DNA of 64,000 nucleotides, from contig CM074131.1 in NCBI GenBank assembly GCA_037178625.1, forward strand, positions 1,550,001 through 1,614,000, given 5' to 3'. Shown piece by piece: positions 1 to 10,856 of the stretch. Made by a program: the position numbers and the translations under genes. How positions within the stretch are numbered: position 1 is the stretch's first letter; each line of letters opens with the position of its first letter. The notes under the pieces are model-generated. The model saw nothing but the letters and a program-made list of their open reading frames with translations, did not search any database and was not told the origin of the DNA. Source of the stretch: Skeletonema tropicum (taxonomy: Eukaryota; Bacillariophyta; Thalassiosirophyceae; Thalassiosirales; Thalassiosiraceae).

Positions 1-732
1 CTGTAGGTTTGTTTATGTTCGATGTAGTATACTGAATATAAGAATTAAACCTGAGCAGATAAAATACACTCATAAGAGCCTCTTGCTTCTCCATCAACAA
101 TACTTAGCTGTAAAAGTAACCATCTACTTGTTACACCTTACAACACTCCTCCAAACTCCGAACACAAAAACCATCAAGACCAACTATCAGATCCCACTCT
201 GAAGGAGTCCCATAATTTGCACCTTCACATTCGTTCGGCCGGGCGGTACATAGGCCTTTGGAAATAGGGGGCTCTAGTCTACCCGATATAGGGGGATTTC
301 CCCCGGTAATCCCCCCAGCCCCCAGGAGGGGACGCCTTTAGCAAAATTTCGTGATTTCCGTCTAAAGATACTCAAATATTGTGTAATGTGGACCATTTTA
401 ACCCCATTTAGACGATTTTGCTACATATCAGAACCCTCAAGTATCGGGAGGCTCCCCCCTCATCCCCCTCTTGCCAAATGCCTAGCGCGGGCCAACGCAT
501 CGCATGCAGTAGCGAGGACACATCATCATTTACAATGCAATCTGCTTTGTGTTCCTCGTTCCCTTCCTCGACGACACGCACTTGCTCTGTCCAGTTTATT
601 GAAGACGATCTCATCAGCCATTATGTCTGCATTATTCCGTTGAGGAAGCGCAGTTGTTTATGTGGATAAGTTCGAACAGGCATAGAGAATAGAGGGTAAA
701 TCTGAGTTCTGTGTAATCGTCGAAAGAAGAAG
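1..732. other. Gene-poor left edge
   Basis: I see no convincing coding region. The short overlapping reading frames near 386-669 have no recognisable motif and conflict with each other on both strands. At 291-304 there is a small perfect hairpin, GGGGGA-TT-TCCCCC, inside a G/C-run-rich stretch (about 265-345). The last 100 bases before 733 are the presumed 5' leader of the next gene. Confidence 0.4.
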
Positions 733-2629
733 ATGGGTTTAGGTGGACTTACGAGAGATTCTATTGTAGGGCTCAATAACTTGGTCAAAGATGATGAAGA
801 GGACCAGCCAAGATTTACTAGGAGGTTGAGTGGGAGTTTGAACCAGGGATCGGAGAATAAAGATCAGTTCCTCTTTCTTATGGATGACCCACCGACAAAG
901 GATGCGCAGTCAGCGTCTGAGAGTTCATTTGAGACCTCGTTGAATGATGGGCTGAATCCCAAAAGAGCAATAACACCAGTGGCCGTACCTCCTACCCCGT
1001 ACAAAAACTCTGCTACCAATTCACGATCACTAGATTCGTATACTAGTTCGAAAACAGCTTATCAAGGGTTTAATTATGAGGGATACGTAGACTACTATGC
1101 CGAATCATACAACTATGATTATCCCGATTACGGAGGTGGCAGTGACGATAACATTCTCTGTTGTGTGTTCCCTTGGTTGTTTAAGAACAAGTCAAACGAC
1201 GCTACTGAGGATGGCGATGACGTAGAGACCGAAAATAGAGATGACCCGACAAGTACATTACCAGATGACTCAAATACTGTCGATGCAGTTGGACCAACCT
1301 CATCATCTGGTGCTGAAGAAAGTGTTGTTTCGCCTACAGAGAAAGCGCAACACTCTCCTGAAGAGACCCTGACTACTGCTGCTAGCAACATGTCTGATCA
1401 TGAAAAGCCATCTAGTCCTGAAAAGCTACCTAGTCCTGAAAAGCCACCAAGTCCTAAGGATGTGCAGTCCAGTGGTGACACAAGCTGAAGCTTCCACCGC
1501 TTCGTCTACTTCTGTTGATAGTCCGATGCCGTACAGCAAGATCTGTCCCGATACAAAATCCGTCAGTGTTCCTGAGCCAACTAAAAGCGAGGAGGAGAAG
1601 AATGAATCCCCGGTGAGGAAAGGCATCTTGAAGAAGCGAACCATATCTGTTATACCTTCGACAATGATGTCTTCGAAACAAGCAGATGATACTTCCTCGA
1701 AACGTCACTTGTTTCCTTCCTATAGTCCGAGTTCGCAAAGTAAGGAAGAGAAATCAATCAATTTCAACCCCATGGCACGCGTGCTAACTATTGCCTCCCG
1801 GAAGGACTTTTCTTTGAGCCATAAGTGTCAAGTGTGGTGGCAGAAACATGACTACGACGAATTTAAGAAGACTGGCCGTATTGTGTCCAAGGCAATGGAG
1901 TGTGGAGGAAGTGAAATTTGGTTGGCTTCAAGTAATGCGTGGGGAAAGAGTCAGAGTCGACAAAATGCTAACAAAGAGAAAGCATCGGCTGGCCGAGATG
2001 ATTCTGATGAGTACAGCAAGGCGCTATCAAAATACGTCGGTGAAGAGAAGAAAGACGATGACAGTGGTGATGACTTTGGTAACAAGTGGTGGTGTAAGTT
2101 TGGGCATTCTCGTCGAGGCCTTGAACATATCGCTTCCGCTTCTGAGGGTAAGGCTCGGCAGCAATCCGTGCTACTTTCAATACGGATGACGCTGGAGGAA
2201 CAGAGACGGCAAAGAGCAACAAGAACTAAGGACCCCAACAAGTTACGTAATGTGTCCATGCAATACACTTCTTGGGCTCGAGATCTGGCGCTAGCAGCAG
2301 GAACTGCGGATGCAGAAGTAGTGTCCTCAAACTTCAACAATGCTGCCAAATGCCGTGCTCACCACTTTGCCAAGCAGGTGCGCGTTAACACAGATTTGTA
2401 CTCGGCCGATGTTGGGGGCGGCGTTGCAATGGCAGTAACTTCTCAATTACTAGACGCTAATACTCACGGCGGTAAATCTTCATTCGGCGGTAGGTCACTA
2501 AAGAAGGAATTGAGCATGAATCATGAGAGTTCGGAAGCTTCGTTGAGCAAGAGAGCGAAGGGATTCATACCTGGGGCACATGATGAAATTTCGGCTGCAG
2601 CTGTCCTTAGCGGTATGGGTAGAGCATGA
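733..2629 (+). CDS. Conserved diatom-type protein of unknown function
   Basis: About 630 residues. The start at 733 is the first ATG of the long open frame. The N-terminal part (733 to about 1480) is Ser/Asp/Pro-rich, has a short Cys/aromatic patch (ILCCVFPWLF, about 1150-1180) and a repeated Pro-Ser-Pro-Glu-Lys motif near 1407-1455. The C-terminal part (about 1480-2629) lies in the next frame. It holds the conserved core: a WWQKHDYDEFKKTGRIV block (about 1838-1890), WWCKFGHSRRGLEH (about 2090-2130), an EEQRRQR helix, and YTSWARDLALAAG (about 2266-2305). I recall this block order from many diatom proteins, but I know no function and see no enzyme motif. The frame switch near 1470-1490 lies in overlapping open frames without an obvious intron, so a single indel is the simplest explanation. 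It ends 115 bp from the convergent ATP-grasp gene. Confidence 0.72.
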
Positions 2630-2744
2630 GTATGAGTATTTACTGTTGCTGATGTGCGTAGATTAGGTGTTAATATGGTGCGTAGATTAGTCGCCGTACA
2701 GGTATTACTCTGCATTAGCTCTAGCATTATTTATATAATTGATG

Positions 2745-4172
2745 TTATAAATCATCTGTCACTGACACTGTAAATGACGACATCACTCTATCCGTGTCTT
2801 CATCAACTAACTCTCTATCTCCGACCAGCCACACAAAACCTGCACAAGAGACGATATCTGTTGTTTCCTTAACAATATCACCAACTTTGACAATCATAGC
2901 TGATGAGTGCAACGTTGCCAGTGAAGATACATCTAAATCTATGTTTTCTACACGCCCTTTTTGCTCAATTGGAAGAAAAATATGCCTTACAAACTTGTCT
3001 GGGGTCAAGAAGTTTGTATTTTGTGATACGATCTGGCAAGTCTCCATACAATGTGATTGAATCAAAGCTTCAAAAGGACTCCAATTTTGCACAGCTGACT
3101 GTGTCATGATAGACTTTCGCCCACCAGATAGACGAGCTCCAACTTCAATCATAACTGGATTGGTGAATGATCCATCGTTGACTTCTTCTGCCTTCAATTC
3201 TACATGTGCTGCACCAACCTCAACTCCCACTGCTTCAGCTACGTTTGTTGCATATCTTAGAAGAGTAGGATAATCGGCAGGGTTGCAAATTTCAGCTTGG
3301 CCGTAACGTGCTTGCTTTGTTTTTTGGTATTTCCAAACATCGGTGACTACTAAATGCGGTGGGGCGTTGTTGTCGCGACTGGAAAAAGCCATCAAGTTGA
3401 TAGCAAACTCTACTCCTCCAATGTATTCTTCCAGAAGGGCCTTAGCCACTCTTCTGCCATCGGGACTAGTATTTTCTAATATCGATGATATTGCTCTAGT
3501 TGCTTCTTCTTCACTGGAACAAACGAAAACGTCTGTTGTCGACATACCAGCAGGAGTCTTCAAGACGATCGGGTAGCACAATGATAATCGTGACATTGCA
3601 TCGTTCACATCTTTCATCGACGCAACTCTGGCATACTTTGCAATGCGTAGACCTGCAGACTCGACCGCATTCTTCATCATTCCCTTATCCCGTCTTGCAG
3701 TCACACAGTCTAATTTATTGTGTGGTAGGCCCAAGCAAGAAGCAACGCAGTCAGAAACTTCCACTGCAATTTCAGACAACGGTACGACCCCCATGTATTT
3801 TAGATGACATTCTGATGCAATGATTTGGAGCTGCTGTGTGATTGAAAACACATCTCTTTGCTCGACAGAAACAACGTGGTCAACACCCGCCTCTTTCAAA
3901 GCAAGTGCGGTAGGTAGAAACGATTGAAACTTTGCAGGCAGTGCTTCAGCGGGAAGTTGCACTGCGACGACCTGATGCCCGAGAGATGCCGCAGCTTCGA
4001 TGACGTGCTTCCAATCTGTGACGGGGTCGATCAGCACAACCGCTGACTCCATCGCTCTCTCTGTTGACAATGAAGAATCAAAGAGCTTTCTTGAATGTCG
4101 TGTTGGGATAGGACTCAGCCACCCTTTGCACTGTGCAGCCATCAGCAGCAACAGTATCCAGGTTGCCAACAT
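2745..4172 (-). CDS. ATP-grasp domain ligase, N-terminal targeting sequence
   Basis: 475 residues, intact. Residues 1-18 form a hydrophobic signal peptide followed by GWLSP, so cleavage would leave an aromatic residue first, as in diatom plastid presequences. Plastid import is therefore possible; simple secretion is the alternative. The body matches the ATP-grasp fold of carboxylate-amine ligases: a Rossmann-like N-lobe (about 45-140), a DKGMMKNAVESAGL segment (about 181-196), the nucleotide-binding lysine region PIVLKTPAG (about 222), an LLEEYIGG hinge (about 263) and the metal-site stretch MIEVGARLSGG (about 358-368). This family joins an amino group to an acyl phosphate, as in the BacD-type amino acid ligases. 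The actual substrate cannot be read from the sequence. It starts 244 bp from the divergent BCCIP-like gene. Confidence 0.8.
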   Translation of the reverse strand: MLATWILLLLMAAQCKGWLSPIPTRHSRKLFDSSLSTERAMESAVVLIDPVTDWKHVIEAAASLGHQVVAVQLPAEALPAKFQSFLPTALALKEAGVDHVVSVEQRDVFSITQQLQIIASECHLKYMGVVPLSEIAVEVSDCVASCLGLPHNKLDCVTARRDKGMMKNAVESAGLRIAKYARVASMKDVNDAMSRLSLCYPIVLKTPAGMSTTDVFVCSSEEEATRAISSILENTSPDGRRVAKALLEEYIGGVEFAINLMAFSSRDNNAPPHLVVTDVWKYQKTKQARYGQAEICNPADYPTLLRYATNVAEAVGVEVGAAHVELKAEEVNDGSFTNPVMIEVGARLSGGRKSIMTQSAVQNWSPFEALIQSHCMETCQIVSQNTNFLTPDKFVRHIFLPIEQKGRVENIDLDVSSLATLHSSAMIVKVGDIVKETTDIVSCAGFVWLVGDRELVDEDTDRVMSSFTVSVTDDL

Positions 4173-4416
4173 CTTCTGGATCAGGTTTTGACGAAGATGA
4201 AGTGAAAAATTTCCTCTCGCGGATTTTTGTTTGTCACAGTGACACTATTTATCAATTGAATAAGTACCTACGTGCCTATATATCATACAGTAAATAACGT
4301 GCTTATTGCCCCAGCCATCCATCAACCAACTCTTTCTCATGAACCAACCAACTGCGATAAGTACTGCTTTCAACACTTCTTGCTTCTTGCGAAGAATAAC
4401 AGCAAACAATAGAATC
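4173..4416. promoter_or_regulatory. Shared divergent promoter region
   Basis: 244 bp between the start codons of the ATP-grasp gene (-) and the BCCIP-like gene (+). It must carry both 5' leaders and probably both promoters. I see no TATA box or other named element that I would defend. Confidence 0.35.
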
Positions 4417-5441
4417 ATGTCAACGAAACGCAAATCGTCCAAAAGCGCAGGTGACGGTGGTGGGAAGGATAAAGAAGTAACAACACAGCTGCAAAGCGGT
4501 GATGGTGAAGAAAGCAGCAGTGACGAGTCATCAGATGATGATTCGTTGGTACTGGAGGGTGAAATCATACGGAACCCCGATGTAAGTGATAGCGACGATG
4601 ATGATTACAGCTCAGAAGAGGAGGAGGAAGCTGATAACGCTAATCAATCAAAGAAGAAGCAAAAGACAAACAATGGCAAGAGTAAAGCAACAAAACCAAA
4701 GAAGAAGAAAGCAGCCAATCAACCTGAAACTATCCAAGTTGATTTTGTATTTTGTGATATGAGTGAGCGTTTCTTTCATGGATTGAAAACTTTGGTACAT
4801 CGGAACAGTGTCCATTCTCCGCATTCATCCGCATTGGCTGATTTGATGATTGAAAACAACATGGTCGGTACAGTTCTTTCTACAGATCAAGATGACAATG
4901 TCTTTGGATTTGCATCTGTTGTCAACCTTACAACAAACAGCTCCTCTCCCTGCATTGAAGCATTGAAGAAAATTTGTCTTGACAAGTGTCCTCAGCAACA
5001 CAAACCTGAAATGGAAACAGTTCTGTCTGGGAAGACGAAACGTCCTGCTGGATTCTTCTTTCAAGAGAGAATGGTCAATGTTCCGCTAGAAATTACAGAA
5101 GTTTTGCAACAGCAGCTTGTATTAGACATGGATCATGCAGTCAAAAATGCAAGAGATGAGGATGAAAAGAAGAGCTTAGATTTTGGGGCATTCGTCCGGA
5201 CTAGCACCATGCTACAGTGGCGGATGGAGGTGGTTCCAATAGTGCAATCTACAAGTATTTCGATGATGAAATATTCGCCAGTAATGCAGAGTTCGTGTAT
5301 ACATTTGATGCGCCCAAGATGTTTGAAGATGATGAGGAAGAGTTAAAGTGCAGTGTTATTGTGATGACGAAGACCTGGGCATCGAGCGGCGATGAAGGAT
5401 CTGAAGAAGATGGTTGGTGGAAATTAATAGAAGAATTATAA
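4417..5441 (+). CDS. BCCIP: BCCIP/Bcp1 family nuclear protein
   Basis: About 341 residues in two frames. The ATG at 4417 begins MSTKRKSSKS; an earlier in-frame ATG at 4339 is possible but adds only non-conserved residues. A Lys-rich and Asp/Glu/Ser-rich tail (about residues 1-105) precedes the conserved BCCIP domain: VDFVFCDMSERFFHGLK, LIENNMVGTV-like and NVFGFASVVN segments, then GFFFQERMVN and, in the next frame, IYKYFDDEIFASNAEFVYTF with a terminal WWKLIEEL. Yeast Bcp1 is a chaperone and export factor for ribosomal protein uL14; human BCCIP binds BRCA2 and p21. The frame changes near 5200-5217 between the FVRTSTMLQ and GGGSNSAIY segments, equivalent to one missing base; no intron signal is visible. 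The 3' end is 33 bp from the convergent NSRP1-like gene. Confidence 0.82.
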
Positions 5442-5474
5442 CTTTGTCTTCAAATTGATATACTCTCAATGTTG

Positions 5475-6439
5475 TCATTGATTTGGTAATCCATGTCTCT
5501 TGAAGTAGCGCTCACGAGCCTCTCTAATTTTTACCGCTCGTTCTGCAAGAATTTGGCTGCGAGTTAGCGGCTGCTTGGTTTCATCGGAAGCTTTTGTATT
5601 CCCTATTCCGTTGGATGGCTGTGAATTATTGCGTGAGAAATTCTGAGTACCACTACTACTTTGTCGAGCAGGTGCCGAACTTTCTGATTGCCTAGAACGA
5701 ATTGTTTCCTGATAATTTTGTGTATCAGCGATAATTTAATTCTTCCTTTCCATCGCTGGCTGTATCAGGGTGCATTCATCTTTACCCACGTTGCCAGTAC
5801 TAGTTTCTCCTTTTTTGTCATCACCCAAACCCATAATGACATTCCTGCTGAACCCATATAAAAAACTTGCCACCCTTCTTCTGAGTAACATCATCTTCTG
5901 CCTCACGTTTGGCTCGAACTTCCTCTTCTTTTGCCCATGCCTCCCTCTCTGCCAATTTTTTCTTGTATGCAGACGTGATAAATTTTTCTTTCCCCTCAAA
6001 CTCCGTTTCTTCTCCTTGCTCTTTGACAACTTTGCGTTCATAGATGATTTCTTGCTCTTGTGAGCGTCTTTGGGCTGACTTTAGCAGGTTGGAAATATAT
6101 CGACTTTGACCTTTCCCCGCCGGTTCTCTTCCTTGTGTTTTGGTAGTAGAAGGATGATTCCTTCTGGCCGGATGCAAATGATTCGTATTCACCATCATAA
6201 TCGTACACTGTAGAATCCATCTTGGACGACGACATGGCGGCTTCGGCTCTTTTTCGTAGAGCTGCTTGTTCAGCGGCAATTTCACGATTCATAGCACTAC
6301 GACCGCTGAGCGGGCCAGTATTACCACCTGCATCATCGTCAGAAGAGGAGGAGTCATCGGCAAATCCTGTCAGCCCTCCCTTCTTTCGTTTCTTATTGTT
6401 GAGACCGTAGCTCAGGCCACCTCGTCCGTTATTGCTCAT
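5475..6439 (-). CDS. NSRP1: NSRP1-like nuclear speckle splicing regulator
   Basis: About 320 residues spread over frame breaks. The ATG at 6439 gives MSNNGRGGLSYGLNNKK, followed by a GFADDSSSSDDD acidic patch and the family signature: alternating Ala/Glu helix, then MDSTVYDYDGEYESF (about 6190-6230), SRYISNLLKSAQRR, QEIIYERKV and KEKFITSAYKKKLAEREAWAKEEE (about 5930-6110). This is the NSRP1/CCDC55 N-terminal domain of a splicing-associated protein. Frames change near 6120-6130 (next to a GGGG run) and near 5860-5870 (at a TTTTTT run). An in-frame TAA at 5736-5738 is followed by a further open Ser/Gln/Asn-rich stretch ending in ILAERAVKIREARERYF and a stop at 5475-5477. That last part looks like the true C-terminus, so the internal stop is probably an error or lies in a short intron. 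Confidence 0.7.
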
Positions 6440-6868
6440 CTTGCCGTGCTCTTTTGCTAGTATCGTCCGCTCATAACAGCCCAAGCCAAAAGCCAAAAGT
6501 AAAAAGTGAGATACCATGTCGATAAGATCACTGTCCGTGGTCTGGCCGAAAAAGGGGGGATATTATCCCCGCTAGATACGTGCATTTTGTGAAAAATGTA
6601 CTAGGCTTTTGCCACAGAAAGCGGGGATGCCCTGCGACTATCCAGAGGCCTGACCACCGCCCCCATTTTTTCCACCAATCTCTTGCTCTCACCATCCACC
6701 ATCAACCTCCAACCTTCCTACCATATCCACGATGGTAATAAGCAGCTGCCCATCAATCAACAAACTCACAGTGAACTATCACCATATTGACTCTCAGACC
6801 AAGCTATTGCATCGTAGAAAGATCGTTGACTTTTTTTCTGCCGCTCATTGAAATTCATTTAAATTAAT
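6440..6868. promoter_or_regulatory. Divergent promoter region, NSRP1-like / CBF5
   Basis: 429 bp between divergent start codons. It has GGGGG/CCCC runs near 6555-6575 and a pyrimidine-rich, CCA-repetitive segment (about 6660-6735) on the CBF5 side. No ORF and no named promoter element. Confidence 0.35.
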
Positions 6869-8437
6869 ATGGGGAAATCAGGTGAGACACTTCAATTTGC
6901 TGAAGACATCACTGCTGCTTTCGAAAGCATGATCCTGCTCTTTTAATGTAATCACGTACCTCGCACTATGCAAATGATACTAACATTTTATTAATCCCTT
7001 CCGTCTCTACAGGAGAATCCTCGAGAAAGAAGCGCAAGGCATCTGATGGTCAAGCTGAAGATGTCACATCATCATCTTCTACCACCATGATCGCTCCATC
7101 AAACCACACTCCCAAGCTTGACACATCCAAGTGGCCTCTCCTTCTGAAGAACTATTCTGACCTACACATTCGTACGTCGCACTACACGCCCATTCCATGT
7201 GGTTCATCTCCCCTCGCGCGGAAGCTAAAAGATCACATCTCCTCGGGTGTTATCAATCTTGACAAGCCTGCCAACCCATCAAGTCACGAGGTCGTCTCTT
7301 GGATCAAGCGTATTCTTCGTGTCGAAAAGACTGGTCACTCTGGTACCCTCGATCCCAAGGTAACAGGATGTCTCATTGTTTGCATTGATCGTGCCACCCG
7401 TCTTGTCAAGGCGCAACAAAGCGCAGGTAAAGAATACATTGGCGTCGTACGCCTGCATTCGGCCATTGAAGATACGAAATCTCTTCATCGTGCCGTGGAA
7501 ACTCTCACGGGAGCCTTGTTCCAGCGCCCTCCTCTCATTTCTGCCGTGAAGCGTCAATTGAGAATTAGGACCATCTACGAGAGTAAATTGATTGAGTACG
7601 ATGAGAAGAGAAACTTGGGTATCTTTTGGGTCTCCTGCGAAGCTGGGACTTACATTCGTACAATGTGTGTTCATTTGGGATTGCTGGTGGGAACTGGTGG
7701 ACATATGCAAGAGCTCCGACGTGTTAGATCAGGTGTGTTAGGAGAGAAGGATAATTTGGTGACTATGCATGATGTCATGGATGCGCAGCATGTATATGAC
7801 ACGACAAAGGATGAAAAGTACTTACGAAGGGTTGTGATGCCATTGGAAGTATTGCTGACGAATTACAAGAGGATTGTGGTGAAGGATTCCGCGGTCAATG
7901 CTATTTGCTACGGAGCAAAATTGATGGTCCCAGGTCTGCTGAGATTTGCTGATGATATAGATATTAATACAGAGGTTGTGCTTATGACTACCAAGGGTGA
8001 GGCAATTGCTGTTGGAATTGCCCAAATGACAACTGCTGTGATGGCCACATGTGATCATGGTGTAGTCGCCAAGATCAAACGTGTGATCATGGAGCGTAGA
8101 TACTTATCCACGTCGATGGGGTCTTGGTCCCATGGCTCAGAGAAAGAAGGGACTCATTAAAGAAGGCAAGCTTGATAAGCATGGTAAACCAAATGACAAA
8201 ACACCAAAGGACTTCTTGGAGGGATACAAGTCTGTGGAAGGTGCATCAAAGCCACCTGAGTTGGGATCCAATGGAGCCACGACACCTGCAAAGCCCAAGG
8301 TAGAAGAGGTCAAGTCTGAAGCACCAACTCCAATGGACGAGGGTAGTGGTTCGAGTGATGGAGAGAAGGCCAAAAAGAAGAAAGAAAAGAAAAAGAAGAA
8401 GGAGGGTAAGAAGAAAGATAAGAAGAAGAGCAAATAG
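6869..8437 (+). CDS. CBF5: Dyskerin/Cbf5, H/ACA snoRNP pseudouridine synthase
   Basis: About 479 residues. A 13-base first exon (6869-6881, ATG GGG AAA TCA G) is spliced to 7013, giving a Lys/Arg- and Ser-rich nuclear N-terminus before the ATG at 7087. The protein matches eukaryotic Cbf5 almost without gaps: DKCLD domain with SHYTPIPCG, TruB domain with the catalytic Asp in [12 protein letters not shown] (about 7333-7370), [23 protein letters not shown], then the PUA domain ([18 protein letters not shown] to [17 protein letters not shown]). It isomerises uridines in rRNA and snRNA guided by H/ACA RNAs and is part of telomerase RNP in many eukaryotes. After VIMER the frame shifts: an extra A at 8098 moves the conserved [10 protein letters not shown] into the next frame, which continues through [12 protein letters not shown] to a Lys-rich nucleolar tail ending at 8437. 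Cbf5 is essential in yeast and animals, so the break is probably a sequence error. Confidence 0.95.
6882..7012 (+). other. CBF5 intron 1 (131 bp)
   Basis: Donor GTGAGA follows the 13-base first exon. A branch-point-like ACTAAC lies at 6979-6984 and the acceptor is CTCTACAG. Removal keeps the frame (G joined to GA). It is the clearest textbook intron in the window. Confidence 0.88.
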
Positions 8438-8750
8438 ATAATATATATGATGAGTGCGTGATGATTAAATGCGCAAAAATGTGTGCAACAAAAAGTACGC
8501 AAGTCGAGATAGGAGATGCATTCAACAGTGTTAAAATAATAGAAAGACTATGCAAGATTCAAGATACAAAAATGAAATTATGAAGCAAGTACATAATCTA
8601 ATGACTTGATGTTATATTGTCGCCATGAGGTATAGATGACGGTCATGCCAAATTTACCTCATCAGGTCACCTGCGGAGTGGTACTATGGCGTCATTCCTC
8701 TCCTATGCTTATACAACCGCCACCAAATATTGAACCAAAAGAAGCGGAAT
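8438..8750. other. Spacer between CBF5 and the satellite
   Basis: AT-rich 3' flank of CBF5 with no ORF of note. From 8751 the sequence enters the satellite abruptly, part-way through a repeat unit (GTACGAGGTTGTAGCATCG variant). Confidence 0.5.
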
Positions 8751-8987
8751 GTACGAGGTTGTAGCATCGCTTCTACGGACGCTAGTCCATCTGAGCGGTA
8801 CAAATGATGCTTTGCTAGTATCACCGCCGACTACATGGGCCACTAGAAGCGCCTCACGCCCATACTTACGGCGATAGATACGATTTGGTTGAATGTGGTG
8901 CTGCTGGCCAGCCCACACTGGACCTCTCAAATCAGCTACAAGGTTGTAGCATCGCTTCTACGGACGCTAGTCATCTGAGCGGTACAA

Positions 8988-10468
8988 ATGAGCTTGGCTA
9001 GTAACGCCGCCGACTACAATGGGCCACTAGAAGCGACTCACGCCCATACTTACGGCGATAGATACGATTTGGTTGAATGTGGTGCTGCTGGCCAGCACAC
9101 ACTGGACCTCTCAAATCAGCTATGGCACGAAAGTTGTAGCATCGCTTCTACGGACGCTAGTCATCTGAGCGGTACAAATGTGATTGGCTAGTATCACCGC
9201 CGACTACAATGGGCCACTAGAAGCGGCTCATGCCCATACTTACGGCGATAGATACGATTTGGTTGAATGTGGTGCTGCTGGCCATCCCACACTGGACCTC
9301 TCAAATCAGCTACAAGGTTGTAGCATCGCTTCTACGGACGCTAGTCATCTGAGCGGAACAAATGAGCTTTGCTAGTATCACCGCCGACTACATGGGCCAC
9401 TAGAAGCGGCTCACGCCCATACTTACGGCGATAGATACGATTTGGTTGAATGTGGTGCTGCTGGCCAGCCCACACTGGACCTCTCAAATCAGCTACAAGG
9501 TTGTAGCATCGCTTCTACGGACGCTAGTCATCTGAGCGGTACAAATGAGCTTGGCTAGTATCACCGCCGACTACATGGGCCACTAGAAGCGGCTCACGCC
9601 CATACTTACGGCGATAGATACGATTTGGTTGAATGTGGTGCTGCTGGCCAGCCCACACTGGACCTCTCAAATCAGCAACAAGGTTGCAACATCGCTTCTA
9701 CGGACGCTAGTCATCTGAGCGGTACAAATGAGCTTGGCTAGTAACGCCGCCGACTACAATGGCCACTAGAAGCGACTCACGCCCATACTTACGGCGATAG
9801 ATACGATTTGGTTGAATGTGGTGCTGCTGGCCAGCACACACTGGACCTCTCAAATCAGCTATGGCACGAAAGTTGTAGCATCGCTTCTACGGACGCTAGT
9901 CATCTGAGCGCGGTACAAATGAGCTTGGCTAGTATCACCGCCGACTACAATGGGCCACTAGAAGCGGCTCATGCCCATACTTACGGCGATAGATACGATT
10001 TGGTTGAATGTGGTGCTGCTGGCCATCCCACACTGGACCTCTCAAATCAGCTACAAGGTTGTAGCATCGCTTCTACGGACGCTAGTCATCTGAGCGGAAC
10101 AAATGAGCTTGGCTAGTATCACCGCCGACTACATGGGCCACTAGAAGCGGCTCACGCCCATACTTACGGCGATAGATACGATTTGGTTGAATGTGGTGCT
10201 GCTGGCCAGCCCACACTGGACCTCTCAAATCAGCTACAAGGTTGTAGCATCGCTTCTACGGACGCTAGTCATCTGAGCGGTACAAATGAGCTTGGCTAGT
10301 ATCACCGCCGACTACATGGGCCACTAGAAGCGGCTCACGCCCATACTTACGGCGATAGATACGATTTGGTTGAATGTGGTGCTGCTGGCCAGCCCACACT
10401 GGACCTCTCAAATCAGCAACAAGGTTGCAACATCGCTTCTACGGACGCTAGTCATCTGAGCGGTACAA
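8988..10468. repeat. Tetrameric higher-order repeat, two copies of ~740 bp
   Basis: Unit lengths run 190-184-183-183 (8988-9727) and then 191-184-183-183 (9728-10468). Both copies share unit-specific variants in the same order: the AACGCC/GCGACTCAC/CAGCACAC 190-class unit, the CCATCCCA plus GCGGAAC unit, then two missing-A units, the last carrying CAACAAGGTTGCAAC. Length order and variant order agree, so this is a real higher-order repeat. Confidence 0.85.
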
Positions 10469-10658
10469 ATGAGCTTGGCTAGTAACGCCGCCGACTACAA
10501 TGGGCCACTAGAAGCGCCTCACGCCCATACTTACGGTGATAGATACGATTTGGTTGAATGTGGTGCTGCTGGCCAGCCCACACTGGACCTCTCAAATCAG
10601 CTATGGCACGAAAGTTGTAGCATCGCTTCTACGGACGCTAGTCATCTGAGCGGTACAA

Positions 10659-10856
10659 ATGAGCTTGGCTAGTATCACCGCCGACTACAATGGGCCACTA
10701 GAAGCGGCTCATGCCCATACTTACGGCGATAGATACGATTTGGTTGAATGTGGTGCTGCTGGCCAGCCCACACTGGACCTCTCAAATCAGCTACAAGGTT
10801 GTAGCATCGCTTCTACGGACGCTAGTCATCTGAGCGGTACAAATGTGCTTGGCTAG
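10659..10856 (+). other. Representative satellite unit ORF (65 codons)
   Basis: One of 47 units in the array with an open frame of about 65-67 codons starting at the unit ATG (MSLASITADYNGPLEAAHAH...). The ORF ends at a TAG 11 bases into the next unit's ORF, so consecutive ORFs overlap by 14 bases and sit in different frames. Variants change residues freely (EAA/EAT/EAP, GQP/GQH/GHP). I recognise no domain. I list it as an ORF of unproven coding status: nothing here shows selection on the protein, and the missing-A and 11-bp deletion units destroy it. Confidence 0.3.

Noticed and set aside
386..669. Short overlapping frames at the left edge
   Set aside because: Mutually overlapping on both strands, no motifs, and composition typical of non-coding G/C-run sequence.
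5475..8437. Calling NSRP1-like and CBF5 pseudogenes because of broken frames
   Set aside because: Both proteins are conserved over their full length on either side of each break, and Cbf5 is essential elsewhere.
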